Positions 9,296 through 17,924 of a DNA stretch of 64,000 nucleotides are shown here, in pieces. The stretch comes from an uncultured Dokdonia sp. (lineage in GTDB: Bacteria > Bacteroidota > Bacteroidia > Flavobacteriales > Flavobacteriaceae). A model generated the notes under the pieces. The model ran no database searches. It was not told the origin of the DNA and saw only the letters and a list, made by a program, of their open reading frames with translations. The DNA lies in the NCBI RefSeq assembly GCF_947496725.1, contig NZ_CANMDS010000001.1:372001-436000 (forward strand). Reading direction: 5' to 3'. Every line of letters starts with the position of its first letter. Within the stretch, counting starts at the first letter, position 1. The position numbers and the translations under genes are program-made.

Positions 9296-10864
9296 ATGTA
9301 TAAATCAATTATCACATTTATATGCGGAGTATTGTTTTTTTCCGCTTTCGCGAAAGCGCAATCACCCCTACAAGAAGGTCCTTTTAATCAGCTCATCATA
9401 CGTGGCGTAACGCTCATAAATGGTAATGGAGCACCACCGATAAGTCCTGTAGATATCGTAGTAGAAGGAAATAAAATCACCGAAATTAAAGTAGTAGGAT
9501 ATCCAGGTGTAGCGATTAACGAAGCAAAACGCCCAAAACTACGTGCAGGCGGAAAAGAGCTAGATGCAAATGGAATGTACCTTTTACCAGGGTTTGTAGA
9601 TTGTCACGTGCACATAGGTGGAGAAGCTCAAGGAGCAGATCCAGATTATGTTTTTAAACTATGGATGGCGCACGGCGTTACGACCGTACGTGAGGTTTCT
9701 GGTAGGAGTCGTGACTTTACATTAGACCTCAAGAAAAAATCTGCAAGCAATAGCATCATCGCACCACGTATTATCTCGCATACAGGCTTTGGCCAAGGTA
9801 GTAAAGAGACTATAACTACTGCACAACAAGCAAGAGCTTGGGTCCAAAATAATAGCAAAAATGATTCAGACGGGATTAAGTTTTTTGGCGCTCCACCAGA
9901 GGTTATGCAAGCAGCTCTTGAAGAAAACAAGAAACTGGGACTTACCTCATCTATGCACCACGCTCAAATGAGCGTCGCACGCTGGAATGTACTTAACAGT
10001 GCCCGTGCTGGACTTACCTCTATGGAGCACTGGTATGGATTACCAGAAGCACTGTTTGAAAACACGACGGTACAAAACTATCCGCTTGACTATAATTATA
10101 ATAATGAGCAACACCGTTTTGGCGAAGCAGGACGCCTATGGGCGCAAGCGGCTAAACCAGGGTCTGAAAAATGGAATGCAGTTATGGAGGAGCTTATCGC
10201 TCTAGATTTCACACTAGATCCTACCTTTAATATTTATGAAGCCAGTCGTGACTTAATGAGAGCAAGAAGAGCCGAGTGGCACGAAGACTACACCCTTCCT
10301 TCCTTATGGAGATTTTACCAACCTAGTAAAATATCACACGGTAGCTACTGGCACTTCTGGGGCACAGAAGAAGAAGTACACTGGAAAAACAACTACCGTA
10401 TGTGGATGGCTTTTGTAAATGAATATAAAAACAGAGGTGGTCGTGTAACTGTAGGTACAGATTCTGGCTTTATTTTTCAGTTATATGGATTTGCATACCC
10501 TAGAGAGTTAGAATTACTTAGGGAAGCAGGTTTTCACCCTCTGGAAGTGATAAGAGCGGCAACCCTCAATGGGGCAGAATTGCTTAATATGGACGACCAA
10601 GTAGGCTCTGTAGAAGTAAATAAACTTGCAGACTTTGTCATTGTAGAAGAAAACCCATTGCAAAATCTCAAAGTACTTTATGGAACAGGCGCTATAAAAC
10701 TAACAGATGATAATGAAGTGGTGCGTGTAGGTGGAGTTAAGTACACTATAAAAGACGGGATAATCTATGATGCAAAAGAACTTTTGAGAGATGTAAAAAG
10801 CCAAGTAGATAAGGCAAAAAAGGAAGAAAACTTCACGTTAAAACAACCGGGAGTTAATGATTAA
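9296..10864 (+). CDS. Secreted amidohydrolase (imidazolonepropionase/dipeptidase type)
   Basis: 522 residues. The signal peptide (MYKSIITFICGVLFFSAFAKA-QS) has a good signal peptidase I site, A-K-A. The metal-dependent hydrolase fold is shown by LLPGFVDCHVHIGG with His104 and His106 of the first strand, SSMHHAQM, the EHWYGL stretch, and VGTDSGFIFQLYGF with the catalytic Asp, followed by AATLNGAELLNMDDQVGSVEVNKLADFVIV, the typical closing strand. The start codon lies 2 bp after the M14 stop, so translation is probably coupled and the substrates may be linked (peptides or N-acyl amino acids). Substrate is not deducible. Confidence 0.88.
   Translation: MYKSIITFICGVLFFSAFAKAQSPLQEGPFNQLIIRGVTLINGNGAPPISPVDIVVEGNKITEIKVVGYPGVAINEAKRPKLRAGGKELDANGMYLLPGFVDCHVHIGGEAQGADPDYVFKLWMAHGVTTVREVSGRSRDFTLDLKKKSASNSIIAPRIISHTGFGQGSKETITTAQQARAWVQNNSKNDSDGIKFFGAPPEVMQAALEENKKLGLTSSMHHAQMSVARWNVLNSARAGLTSMEHWYGLPEALFENTTVQNYPLDYNYNNEQHRFGEAGRLWAQAAKPGSEKWNAVMEELIALDFTLDPTFNIYEASRDLMRARRAEWHEDYTLPSLWRFYQPSKISHGSYWHFWGTEEEVHWKNNYRMWMAFVNEYKNRGGRVTVGTDSGFIFQLYGFAYPRELELLREAGFHPLEVIRAATLNGAELLNMDDQVGSVEVNKLADFVIVEENPLQNLKVLYGTGAIKLTDDNEVVRVGGVKYTIKDGIIYDAKELLRDVKSQVDKAKKEENFTLKQPGVND
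9343..9358. repeat. 16-bp palindrome, in the amidohydrolase signal peptide
   Basis: Exact copy. It is read as AFAKA and provides the A-K-A cleavage motif itself. This is the second neighbouring signal peptide with the element at the same place. Confidence 0.95.
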
Positions 10865-11021
10865 ATAATATATTTTATGATTTCACATCAGATAAACTGC
10901 ATAATTTTATCGCTGTAACGGAAATACTCGTAAAATGTAGTGTTCAAAAATTTTTAAATTACTTAGACGCAACCTTTTACATATTTTAGTATCTATAAAG
11001 TGAAACCATAAAACTATCAAG

Positions 11022-11129
11022 ATGATACGCATTGAATTTAATAACAAACTGATCCTAATTAATAAGTCTATACTTATTGTATCTGTGATTATACTTGCCT
11101 TATGTGCAATGTTATTTGTTTTTATGTAG
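11022..11129 (+). CDS. Possible 35-residue single-helix membrane peptide
   Basis: An ATG-initiated frame of 35 codons ending in TAG encodes a basic/polar N-terminus (MIRIEFNNKLILINKS) and a clean hydrophobic helix (ILIVSVIILALCAMLFVFM) running to the stop. It fits the 346-bp gap between the amidohydrolase and the terminator at 11161. Upstream is A-rich (ATAAAACTATCAAG), as in flavobacterial start regions. The helix composition is better than expected for random AT-rich DNA, but length gives little statistical weight. The longer opposite-strand frame across the same region has no protein-like composition. Confidence 0.3.
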   Translation: MIRIEFNNKLILINKSILIVSVIILALCAMLFVFM

Positions 11130-11160
11130 CTATTATATCTACAATAACTTTTATATATAA

Positions 11161-11193
11161 AAACGCCCCATACAGTTATGTATGGGGCGTTTC
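11161..11193. terminator. Bidirectional terminator between the amidohydrolase and ettA
   Basis: Perfect 13-bp stem AAACGCCCCATAC / GTATGGGGCGTTT (11162-11174, 11181-11193) with a 6-nt loop. T-rich tails lie on both strands, and it separates two converging transcription units. Confidence 0.9.
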
Positions 11194-11210
11194 TCATTGT
11201 ATGTAATTAC

Positions 11211-12902
11211 TTACCTTACTAACTTCTTGTATTTAATACGCTTAGGCATTAAATCACCACCTAATCGCTTTTTCTTATTTGCCTCATATTCTGAGAAACT
11301 ACCCTCAAAGAAATACACTTGACTATCTCCCTCAAAAGCAAGAATGTGAGTACATATACGATCTAAGAACCAGCGGTCGTGACTAATTACTACCGCACAG
11401 CCTGCAAAGTTCTCTAGTCCTTCTTCTAGCGCTCTTAGTGTGTTTACATCAAGGTCGTTTGTAGGCTCATCCAGTAATAGTACGTTTCCTTCCTCTCTTA
11501 AAGTCATCGCAAGGTGTAAACGGTTGCGCTCACCACCAGATAGTGTTGCAACTTTCTTATTTTGCTCACTACCTGAGAAGTTAAATCTACTTAGGTATGC
11601 CCTAGAGTTTACTTCCTTACCGCCCATCATTACAAGCTCTTGCTCGTCTGAGAAGTTTTGCCAGATAGTTTTCTCTGGGTCTATATTGCTGTGACTCTGG
11701 TCTACATATGCGATTTGAGCAGTCTCTCCTACGTTAAAGGTTCCTTTATCTGGAGCCTCCTCACCCATAATCATTTTAAAGATAGTAGTCTTACCAGCTC
11801 CGTTAGGACCTATAATACCTACGATACCAGCCTGCGGCAAGTTAAAATTGAGGTCTTCATACAGTAACTTATCGCCAAAGGCTTTACTCACTCCAGATGC
11901 CTCAATAACATTAGTACCAAGACGTGGCCCATTAGGGATATAGATCTCAAGCTTCTCATCTACTTGCTTTTGATCTTGACTCATCATCTTGTCATAGTTC
12001 TGTAAACGTGCTTTTTGTTTAGTCTGGCGCCCTTTTGCTCCTTGACGTACCCACTCTAGCTCTCGCTCTAACGTTTTTTGTCTTTTTGAAGCGGTCTTAC
12101 TCTCTTGCGCCATACGCTTAGACTTCTGGTCTAGCCAAGAAGAGTAGTTTCCTTTCCAAGGGATTCCCTCTCCTCTATCCAGCTCTAATATCCATCCCGC
12201 TACGTTATCAAGGAAGTAACGGTCGTGAGTTACAGCTATTACCGTTCCTTTATATTGTGCAAGGTGGTGCTCTAACCAGTGTACAGACTCTGCGTCAAGG
12301 TGGTTAGTAGGCTCATCTAGTAATAACACATCTGGCTCTTGTAATAATAATCTACATAAAGCTACACGACGCTTTTCTCCTCCAGAGAGTACACATACTT
12401 TTTGATCTGCCGGTGGGGTGCGTAGTGCATCCATCGCGATCTCTAGTTTTGTATCTAGCTCCCAGGCACCGCGAGCATCTATCTCATCTTGTAAAACTGC
12501 CTGGCGTGCCATAAGCTTATCCATCTTATCTGCATCTGAGTATACCTCTTCTAGACCAAATGAATCATTGATTTTATTGTACTCATCAAGAATAGCAACC
12601 GTTTCGGCAGCTCCTTCTTTTACAATCTCAAGAACCGTTTTTTCTGGATCTAGCTTAGGCTCTTGCTCAAGATACCCTACAGAAAACTCTTTATCTGAAG
12701 TTACATCTCCCTGAAAGTTTGTATCTAATCCTGCGATGATTTTCATCAACGTAGATTTACCAGAACCGTTAAGACCTAAGATCCCTATTTTTGCTCCATA
12801 AAAGAAGCTTAGGTATATCTTTTTAAGTACAGGTGTCTGTGCTCCAGGAAACGTCTTTGAAACGCCCTGCATTGAAAAAATGATCTTTTTATCGTCGCTC
12901 AT
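11211..12902 (-). CDS. ettA: ABC-F protein EttA, energy-dependent translational throttle
   Basis: 563 residues with two ABC ATPase cassettes and no membrane segments, as in ribosome-associated ABC-F factors. Cassette 1 has GLNGSGKST (43-51), LSGGEKRRVALCRLL and LLLDEPTNHLD; cassette 2 has GPNGAGKTT, LSGGERNRLHLAM and LLLDEPTNDLD. The linker is charged (KRQKTLERELEWVRQGAKGRQTKQ), and the start (FSMQGVSKTFPG, LSFFYGAKIGILGLNG) follows EttA rather than other ABC-F groups. EttA gates the first peptide bond according to the ATP/ADP ratio in E. coli. Monocistronic here: its own terminator at the 3' end and about 100 bp with a palindrome at the 5' side. Confidence 0.93.
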   Translation of the reverse strand: MSDDKKIIFSMQGVSKTFPGAQTPVLKKIYLSFFYGAKIGILGLNGSGKSTLMKIIAGLDTNFQGDVTSDKEFSVGYLEQEPKLDPEKTVLEIVKEGAAETVAILDEYNKINDSFGLEEVYSDADKMDKLMARQAVLQDEIDARGAWELDTKLEIAMDALRTPPADQKVCVLSGGEKRRVALCRLLLQEPDVLLLDEPTNHLDAESVHWLEHHLAQYKGTVIAVTHDRYFLDNVAGWILELDRGEGIPWKGNYSSWLDQKSKRMAQESKTASKRQKTLERELEWVRQGAKGRQTKQKARLQNYDKMMSQDQKQVDEKLEIYIPNGPRLGTNVIEASGVSKAFGDKLLYEDLNFNLPQAGIVGIIGPNGAGKTTIFKMIMGEEAPDKGTFNVGETAQIAYVDQSHSNIDPEKTIWQNFSDEQELVMMGGKEVNSRAYLSRFNFSGSEQNKKVATLSGGERNRLHLAMTLREEGNVLLLDEPTNDLDVNTLRALEEGLENFAGCAVVISHDRWFLDRICTHILAFEGDSQVYFFEGSFSEYEANKKKRLGGDLMPKRIKYKKLVR

Positions 12903-12958
12903 AATTTGGCTTTTGGCTCTAAGCTGTATGCTTTAAGCTAGTTGGTTTATTGTTAGTA

Positions 12959-12974
12959 CGCTTTCGCGAAAGCG
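12959..12974. repeat. 16-bp palindrome, between pabB-like gene and ettA
   Basis: Exact copy in the 98-bp gap between two minus-strand genes, 57 bp upstream of the ettA start. Confidence 0.95.
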
Positions 12975-13000
12975 GAAGGCAAAAATACAAAATATCGCTA

Positions 13001-14299
13001 CTATTCTCCCTCTAAAACGGCACGCATCGCCTTAGCCTTGAGTAAGCACTCTTCATACTCACTATCTGGTTCAGAACCAGCAGTGATGGCTCCGCCTACT
13101 GAGTATGAGATGTATTGTTTCTCTGCATTGTAGAGTATACTGCGTATGACTACATTAAAATCAAAATCGCCTGCCGGGGTAAAATAGCCCACTGAGCCGC
13201 TGTATAAACCCCGCTTTGACTCTTCTAATGACTCTATGATTTGCATTGCTCGCAATTTTGGCGCACCGGTCATACTTCCCATTGGGAAGGTGCTACGTAT
13301 TACATCTACCGGTGAGATACCTAAGCCTAGTTGTGAGGTAACGGTTGATATCATTTGGTGAACTTGCTTAAAGGGATACACCTCGCATAACTCCTCTACT
13401 ACAACAGATCCTCTGCGGGCTGTGCGAGACAAGTCGTTGCGTACGAGATCTACAATCATTATGTTTTCTGAGCGCTCTTTTGGGTTTTGTTGTAACGCTT
13501 TCGCGAAAGCGTAATCCTCCTCCTCATTATCACTACGTCTAGCCGTTCCCTTTATGGGCTGGGTAACAATCTTCTCTCCTATTTTTTTAATATACCGCTC
13601 TGGCGTTGCCGAAAGTAAATACTGATCTTCCATCCTTAAGTAGGTGGCAAACGGTGGGGTACTTATTGCATTGAGTCGCTCATATGTTTCTAGCGGATCG
13701 ATGGCGCCTGTTGCATAAAACTCTTGACACATATTTGCCTCATAAATATCACCTCTGTGTATGTGGGCAAGCATCTCACGTACCTTTTCTTTATAAGCTT
13801 CTTTGTGAATCTTGAGTTTAATAGATAATGGGTCTGCAGGGATATATGGTTGATAGTTTACACCATTTATTATCTCCTTATAATCCTCTTCTATCTCATC
13901 ATCTACCATACCTAGGTAGTGCATCTCGAGGGTGTCACCTTTGAGTAAAAAAACCTTTTTGGGCTGAAAGAAATATAAGTCTGCAAAGTCGAGACTGTCA
14001 TCATTTTTTGATGTAAGTCGCTCAGTATCATTCTTAAGATCATAACTGAGGTATCCAAAAATCCAATCTTTTGTTGTACTTTGATACTCCTCCAGTTGAT
14101 CAAAAGCTCCTTGATAGTCAGTCTTTAGACTTGTAAAAGCATCTACTGCTAGTATGGCCTCGTACTCAGGATAATTTTGTCGCTCGTAACTGTTACTATC
14201 AAGCCACACAATGTCTTCATACTGCTGTGCCCAAGAAAGTAGTTGTTTCTTAAAGGCATTAAGGTCTGTTATAGTTATGGTTTTAGTAGTACGATTCAC
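13001..14299 (-). CDS. pabB: Aminodeoxychorismate synthase component I / anthranilate synthase I-like
   Basis: Chorismate-utilising enzyme. The conserved C-terminal domain shows RHS-type blocks: EANMCQEFYA, LLSATPERYIKK, TQPIKGTARR, RSENIMIVDLVRNDLSR, FPMGSMTGAPKLRAMQIIE and the closing GGAITAGSEPDSEYEECLLKA. It is about 432 residues and lacks a glutaminase domain. Stand-alone position away from trp genes favours 4-amino-4-deoxychorismate synthesis for folate (PabB) over TrpE. The start is uncertain: GTG at 14299 (NRTTKTITI) matches the family N-terminus better than an upstream TTG at 14317. Residues in EDYAFAKALQ are encoded by a palindrome copy. Confidence 0.88.
   Translation of the reverse strand: MNRTTKTITITDLNAFKKQLLSWAQQYEDIVWLDSNSYERQNYPEYEAILAVDAFTSLKTDYQGAFDQLEEYQSTTKDWIFGYLSYDLKNDTERLTSKNDDSLDFADLYFFQPKKVFLLKGDTLEMHYLGMVDDEIEEDYKEIINGVNYQPYIPADPLSIKLKIHKEAYKEKVREMLAHIHRGDIYEANMCQEFYATGAIDPLETYERLNAISTPPFATYLRMEDQYLLSATPERYIKKIGEKIVTQPIKGTARRSDNEEEDYAFAKALQQNPKERSENIMIVDLVRNDLSRTARRGSVVVEELCEVYPFKQVHQMISTVTSQLGLGISPVDVIRSTFPMGSMTGAPKLRAMQIIESLEESKRGLYSGSVGYFTPAGDFDFNVVIRSILYNAEKQYISYSVGGAITAGSEPDSEYEECLLKAKAMRAVLEGE
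13496..13511. repeat. 16-bp palindrome, in the pabB-like gene
   Basis: Exact copy with an 18-bp symmetric extension, read as AFAKA in EDYAFAKALQQN, a surface segment between conserved blocks. Confidence 0.95.
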
Positions 14300-14427
14300 A
14301 ACGGTAAAAATACACAAGAATGAGACGGATATAAATTGATGTTAAAAACATTTTTATTTGAAAAAAAGTTATTAACCTAGTGGTCTGGTAGACTAATAAA
14401 TATTTAAACACATAACACACTGATACT

Positions 14428-16038
14428 ATGGTATCCAAAGCATTACAAGCCACCTATAGAGAGCGACTTTTTAGACACTTAGACGGTATCGTTACCGCCC
14501 CATCTGCGTTTTCGCTTCACAAAAAGGGCGTGACCACATATATATTAGACAAAAAAGAGGTCACAATTGGTGATTTGTCATCAACCTTTGATGCAAATGA
14601 GGGATACCTCAACGTGGCATTGCGACTACTAGCCTCACAAGGATGGCTCGTGCAGCACATAAATAACAGCACAAATACGGTTACTTATAGTATAAATGAG
14701 CATACAGCAACAGCTTTTGCACTATTCCCGCTTTATGAAGAGGTAACAGCACTACAAAAGCTTTCTGAAAATTACCATTTTAGAAAATTTGAGGTAGCTC
14801 CTTTTAAAATGTTACAAGATATTTTTTCAAAATACCGCGATCATTATGGTATCACACTATCACAAAATCCAGCAGAGAGAACAATACAAGAGCAAGTACT
14901 TGCTCATATAGAAGGAAGTATACTAGGTCCTACTCTTGTACACCTGTCTATGAATGGGGCTTTTCATAAATACTTTATGCAGGCAAGCTTTAGGCCAGAA
15001 GAGTTTCACGCAGATGGAGAGAACTTTAAAAAACTATTAGACATACTCACTTATTTTGAACTGTTTACTCGCAAAGAACACACGTATCAATTTACAGACA
15101 AAGGACTGTTCTTTGCAAAGAGAGCCAGCGCATACGGCGTGACTGTTTCTTACATACCTACCTTGCGTAAGCTTGACGATCTGCTTTTTGGTAATGCGCT
15201 AGCGGCAAAATCACAAGGTGACGGTAGCCAAGAAGGACACGTAGACAGAGCTATGAATGTATGGGGAAGCGGTGGTGCGCACGCTACCTACTTTAAAGTG
15301 GTAGATACTATTATACTTGATATTTTTAATAAACCTCTAGACGAGCAACCTAAAGGGATATTAGATATGGGCTGCGGTAACGGTGCTTTTTTAATACACC
15401 TTTACAATCTTATTGAGCGTCACACACTACGTGGCAAGCATCTAGATGAACACCCACTTATACTAGTAGGAGCAGATTATAACCAGACAGCAATAGATAT
15501 TACTAAGCAAAATCTGATCCAAGCCGAAATATGGGCAAAAGTGATGTGGGGAGATATAGGTGACCCAGACAGACTTGCTGCCGACTTACAGGAGGAGTAT
15601 GACATCACGCTAGGAGATCTTCTTAATGTGCGTTCTTTCTTAGATCATAATCGTGTATGGAAAGCCCCAGCGCAGTCTACAAAGAGTCCAAGCACATCTA
15701 CTGGAGCCTTTGCATATGAGGGCGCTCGCATTTCAAATAACGATGCTGAAGCCTCGCTTGCAGAACATTTTGGAAAATGGTCTCCATATACTGGAAAACA
15801 CGGTTTATTACTCATAGAGTTACATAGTGTACCTCCAGCAATCGCGGCAGATTATATAGGAAAAACAGCCGTAACCGCCTATGATGCTACGCACGGCTAC
15901 TCAGATCAATTTATAGTAGAAGTACCTGTTTTCCATAAAGTGCTAGATAGTATAGGTATGAAGAGAGATGAAAAACTAAGTAAAAAATTTCCAAATAATG
16001 ATGCTGCAACGGTAACCGTAAATCTTTTTAGACACTAG
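14428..16038 (+). CDS. Class I SAM-dependent methyltransferase, AprA-MT-like
   Basis: 536 residues. The N-terminal 240 residues look like winged-helix pieces (TTYILDKKEVTIGDLSSTFDANEGYLNVALRLLASQGWL, then YFELFTRKEHTYQFTDKG). The SAM-binding domain starts with ILDMGCGNGAFLIHL (about 310-324), followed by VGADYNQTAIDITKQNL and MWGDIGDPDRLAADL. The C-terminal stretch YEGARISNNDAEASLAEHFGKWSPYTGKHGLLLIELHSV is characteristic of the apratoxin-AprA-like methyltransferase group. The substrate is unknown; no polyketide genes are nearby. It starts after a 110-bp gap, diverging from the pabB-like gene. Confidence 0.75.
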   Translation: MVSKALQATYRERLFRHLDGIVTAPSAFSLHKKGVTTYILDKKEVTIGDLSSTFDANEGYLNVALRLLASQGWLVQHINNSTNTVTYSINEHTATAFALFPLYEEVTALQKLSENYHFRKFEVAPFKMLQDIFSKYRDHYGITLSQNPAERTIQEQVLAHIEGSILGPTLVHLSMNGAFHKYFMQASFRPEEFHADGENFKKLLDILTYFELFTRKEHTYQFTDKGLFFAKRASAYGVTVSYIPTLRKLDDLLFGNALAAKSQGDGSQEGHVDRAMNVWGSGGAHATYFKVVDTIILDIFNKPLDEQPKGILDMGCGNGAFLIHLYNLIERHTLRGKHLDEHPLILVGADYNQTAIDITKQNLIQAEIWAKVMWGDIGDPDRLAADLQEEYDITLGDLLNVRSFLDHNRVWKAPAQSTKSPSTSTGAFAYEGARISNNDAEASLAEHFGKWSPYTGKHGLLLIELHSVPPAIAADYIGKTAVTAYDATHGYSDQFIVEVPVFHKVLDSIGMKRDEKLSKKFPNNDAATVTVNLFRH

Positions 16039-16045
16039 ATTGAGT

Positions 16046-16053
16046 TATCTTTG
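16046..16053 (+). promoter_or_regulatory. Putative -7 box for the VF530 gene
   Basis: TATCTTTG matches the Bacteroidetes -7 consensus TAnnTTTG and ends 5 bp before the VF530 ATG, so the message would be leaderless or nearly so. No clear -33 TTG at the normal distance. Confidence 0.4.
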
Positions 16054-16058
16054 CTATT

Positions 16059-16280
16059 ATGGAAGAGAAGCAGCAACAACCTAATAACCCGTTACACGGG
16101 GTAAAACTTGTAGACATCTTAGAGTTTCTGGTAACTAACTATGGCTGGAAAGAAATGAGTCTACAGGTAGATATAAATTGTTTCAAAAAAGATCCTTCTA
16201 TAAAATCTAGTCTCAAATTTTTGAGACGTACTCCCTGGGCTAGAGAAAAAGTAGAGCAATTATACCTGCAATCTATATAA
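16059..16280 (+). CDS. VF530 family (DUF2132) small DNA-binding protein
   Basis: 73 residues. The family core is very clear: [36 protein letters not shown] and [23 protein letters not shown]530 of Vibrio has an HTH-like fold and is described as DNA-binding; its cellular role is not known. It lies 20 bp behind the methyltransferase and is followed directly by a terminator, so it may be cotranscribed or use its own -7 box. Confidence 0.92.
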   Translation: MEEKQQQPNNPLHGVKLVDILEFLVTNYGWKEMSLQVDINCFKKDPSIKSSLKFLRRTPWAREKVEQLYLQSI

Positions 16281-16318
16281 AAAAAACGCGTTATCAATAA
16301 CTGAATAACGCGTTTACA
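16281..16318. terminator. Terminator between VF530 and the vWA gene
   Basis: Perfect 11-bp stem AAACGCGTTAT / ATAACGCGTTT (16284-16294, 16305-16315) with a 10-nt loop. The A-run on the left makes it strongest for the minus-strand vWA gene; it also ends the plus-strand unit. Confidence 0.8.
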
Positions 16319-16340
16319 AACAAACTAAAAAACAGTTCTT

Positions 16341-17792
16341 CTATAAGGCGCTCTCTACACCTGCGTACTTCTCAATAAGACGTACTATGAGGTCATTAAG
16401 CTTTTCTACTTTTACATCTTCTGTAGTAGGTTCCATATGGTCATTACCTATACCGCTATCATCTGTAAGGAAAACATAAGTTCCATTTGTAGCAACACTA
16501 AATGATCGCATCAAGAATTCTACTTCTTTATTTGCTCCACTAGCAACGACAGGTATTATTTTTATGCCCATCTCTTGCGCTTTTTTAATCTGTGATTTTA
16601 TGAGCTCCACATTTTGCTCCGTGTAGTGTGGAGGTGCGTCTAGCATCAAGAATAGTAGCTTTGCCTTTGCATCCACATTCCAAGATTGAGAAAGGGATAC
16701 TTTTAAAGCTTCCTCTACTGCCTCTTCATAATCTCCACCCCCATTTGCATCTTGCTGTGATAAAAAATCTTTTACCTCATTTACATTTTCTTTAAAATCT
16801 ATCGATCTAGTCACATAGCTATCACCGTGATCTCTATACACTGTGAGCGCTACTCGTTTTTGTGCGATTTGTGCATCTATTCTATTCATAATATTTTTAA
16901 GCTCAGATTTGAGATAAGCAATCTCATCACCCATAGAGCCTGTAGCATCTACAGCAAATAGAACGTCTACTGTATTAGTCGCAGCAACACTTGACGCTAT
17001 GGTAATCTCTACCGCCTGTTGCCCACCGCTTATAGATTTTCCCACAACAGTACCCTCACTATACACCTGTAATAAGAAGCGATCACTCAGATTGTGTGTT
17101 CCTTTATAAAGTACTAGTGATCCATTAACATCTGTACGACCTTTCATAAGCTGCTTTTTATTTTTATAGAGAGCAACCATTGTATTTGCTACCGGAGTGT
17201 GATCTTTATTCTTGAGGGAAATGTCTATTTTATTTTTATGGATAAATCCCCAGCGGCCGGCAACTTTTTGTGCTTCCCCACTTGAGAAAATCTCATAATA
17301 CTCAGACCACTTTTCTAAGTCATTAATCTCACCTGCCGTAAGCTGTCCATAAGCAGGATCATTATATCTAGAAGGATGACTAGAACCTTCTGTCACTGCA
17401 ACGCCAGAAACTTTACCTCTTATAACGATACTAGCATCTGAGGTGGCATACCCTACAGCACGTTTCTCTCTCTTTACTCCAGAAGCTGTTACAATTACTT
17501 CTTCTAGCTCAGGACTGCCTAGCATCGCGACATTAATTACGGCAGTATCTCCTACAATGATTTCTTGAGTATCAAAACCTACAAATGAAAATACGAGCGT
17601 ATCCAGCTTTGCCGCTCTGATCTCATAATTACCATCAAAATCTGAGACTGATTTACGATCCTTCCCCTTTACTAAGATATTTGCACCCGGAAGTGGGTTA
17701 CCCTCTGCAGTGATTGTTCCTGTGATGTTTACTTCTTGAGCATAAGAAACAAGACTAAGAAATATTAAGATAGATGTGATGATAGCTCTCAT
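16341..17792 (-). CDS. Secreted protein with carboxypeptidase-regulatory-like and von Willebrand A domains
   Basis: 483 residues with a signal peptide (MRAIITSILIFLSLVSYAQ-E). Residues 23-105 are a CarboxypepD_reg-like domain (GTITAEGNPLPGANILVKG ... FVGFDTQEIIV), ending in ELEEVIVTASGVKREKRAVGY, which looks like the start of a SusC/TonB plug that was then replaced. A vWA domain occupies about 275-465, with a MIDAS-type motif DATGS (282-286), TVYRDHGDSYVTRSIDF and LFLMLDAPPH. Likely exported and membrane-associated, binding partners through a metal ion. The plug-like remnant joined to vWA suggests an old fusion. Partners unknown. Confidence 0.82.
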   Translation of the reverse strand: MRAIITSILIFLSLVSYAQEVNITGTITAEGNPLPGANILVKGKDRKSVSDFDGNYEIRAAKLDTLVFSFVGFDTQEIIVGDTAVINVAMLGSPELEEVIVTASGVKREKRAVGYATSDASIVIRGKVSGVAVTEGSSHPSRYNDPAYGQLTAGEINDLEKWSEYYEIFSSGEAQKVAGRWGFIHKNKIDISLKNKDHTPVANTMVALYKNKKQLMKGRTDVNGSLVLYKGTHNLSDRFLLQVYSEGTVVGKSISGGQQAVEITIASSVAATNTVDVLFAVDATGSMGDEIAYLKSELKNIMNRIDAQIAQKRVALTVYRDHGDSYVTRSIDFKENVNEVKDFLSQQDANGGGDYEEAVEEALKVSLSQSWNVDAKAKLLFLMLDAPPHYTEQNVELIKSQIKKAQEMGIKIIPVVASGANKEVEFLMRSFSVATNGTYVFLTDDSGIGNDHMEPTTEDVKVEKLNDLIVRLIEKYAGVESAL

Positions 17793-17924
17793 AATGTTTG
17801 GTTTTTAAGTATGAGGTAAAACTACCTTAGCTATACTCTAAACTAAACCTACAATGAGTGAACACATCTTTTGAGCTAGGCAAGTGCCCTAACGCTCATC
17901 ATAATCATCAAGATTATATCGCCT

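Noticed and set aside
10907-11197. 96-codon minus-strand frame after the amidohydrolase
   Set aside because: Runs through the terminator stem, has low-complexity Ile/Tyr/Arg composition and no family-like pattern; a chance frame in AT-rich DNA.
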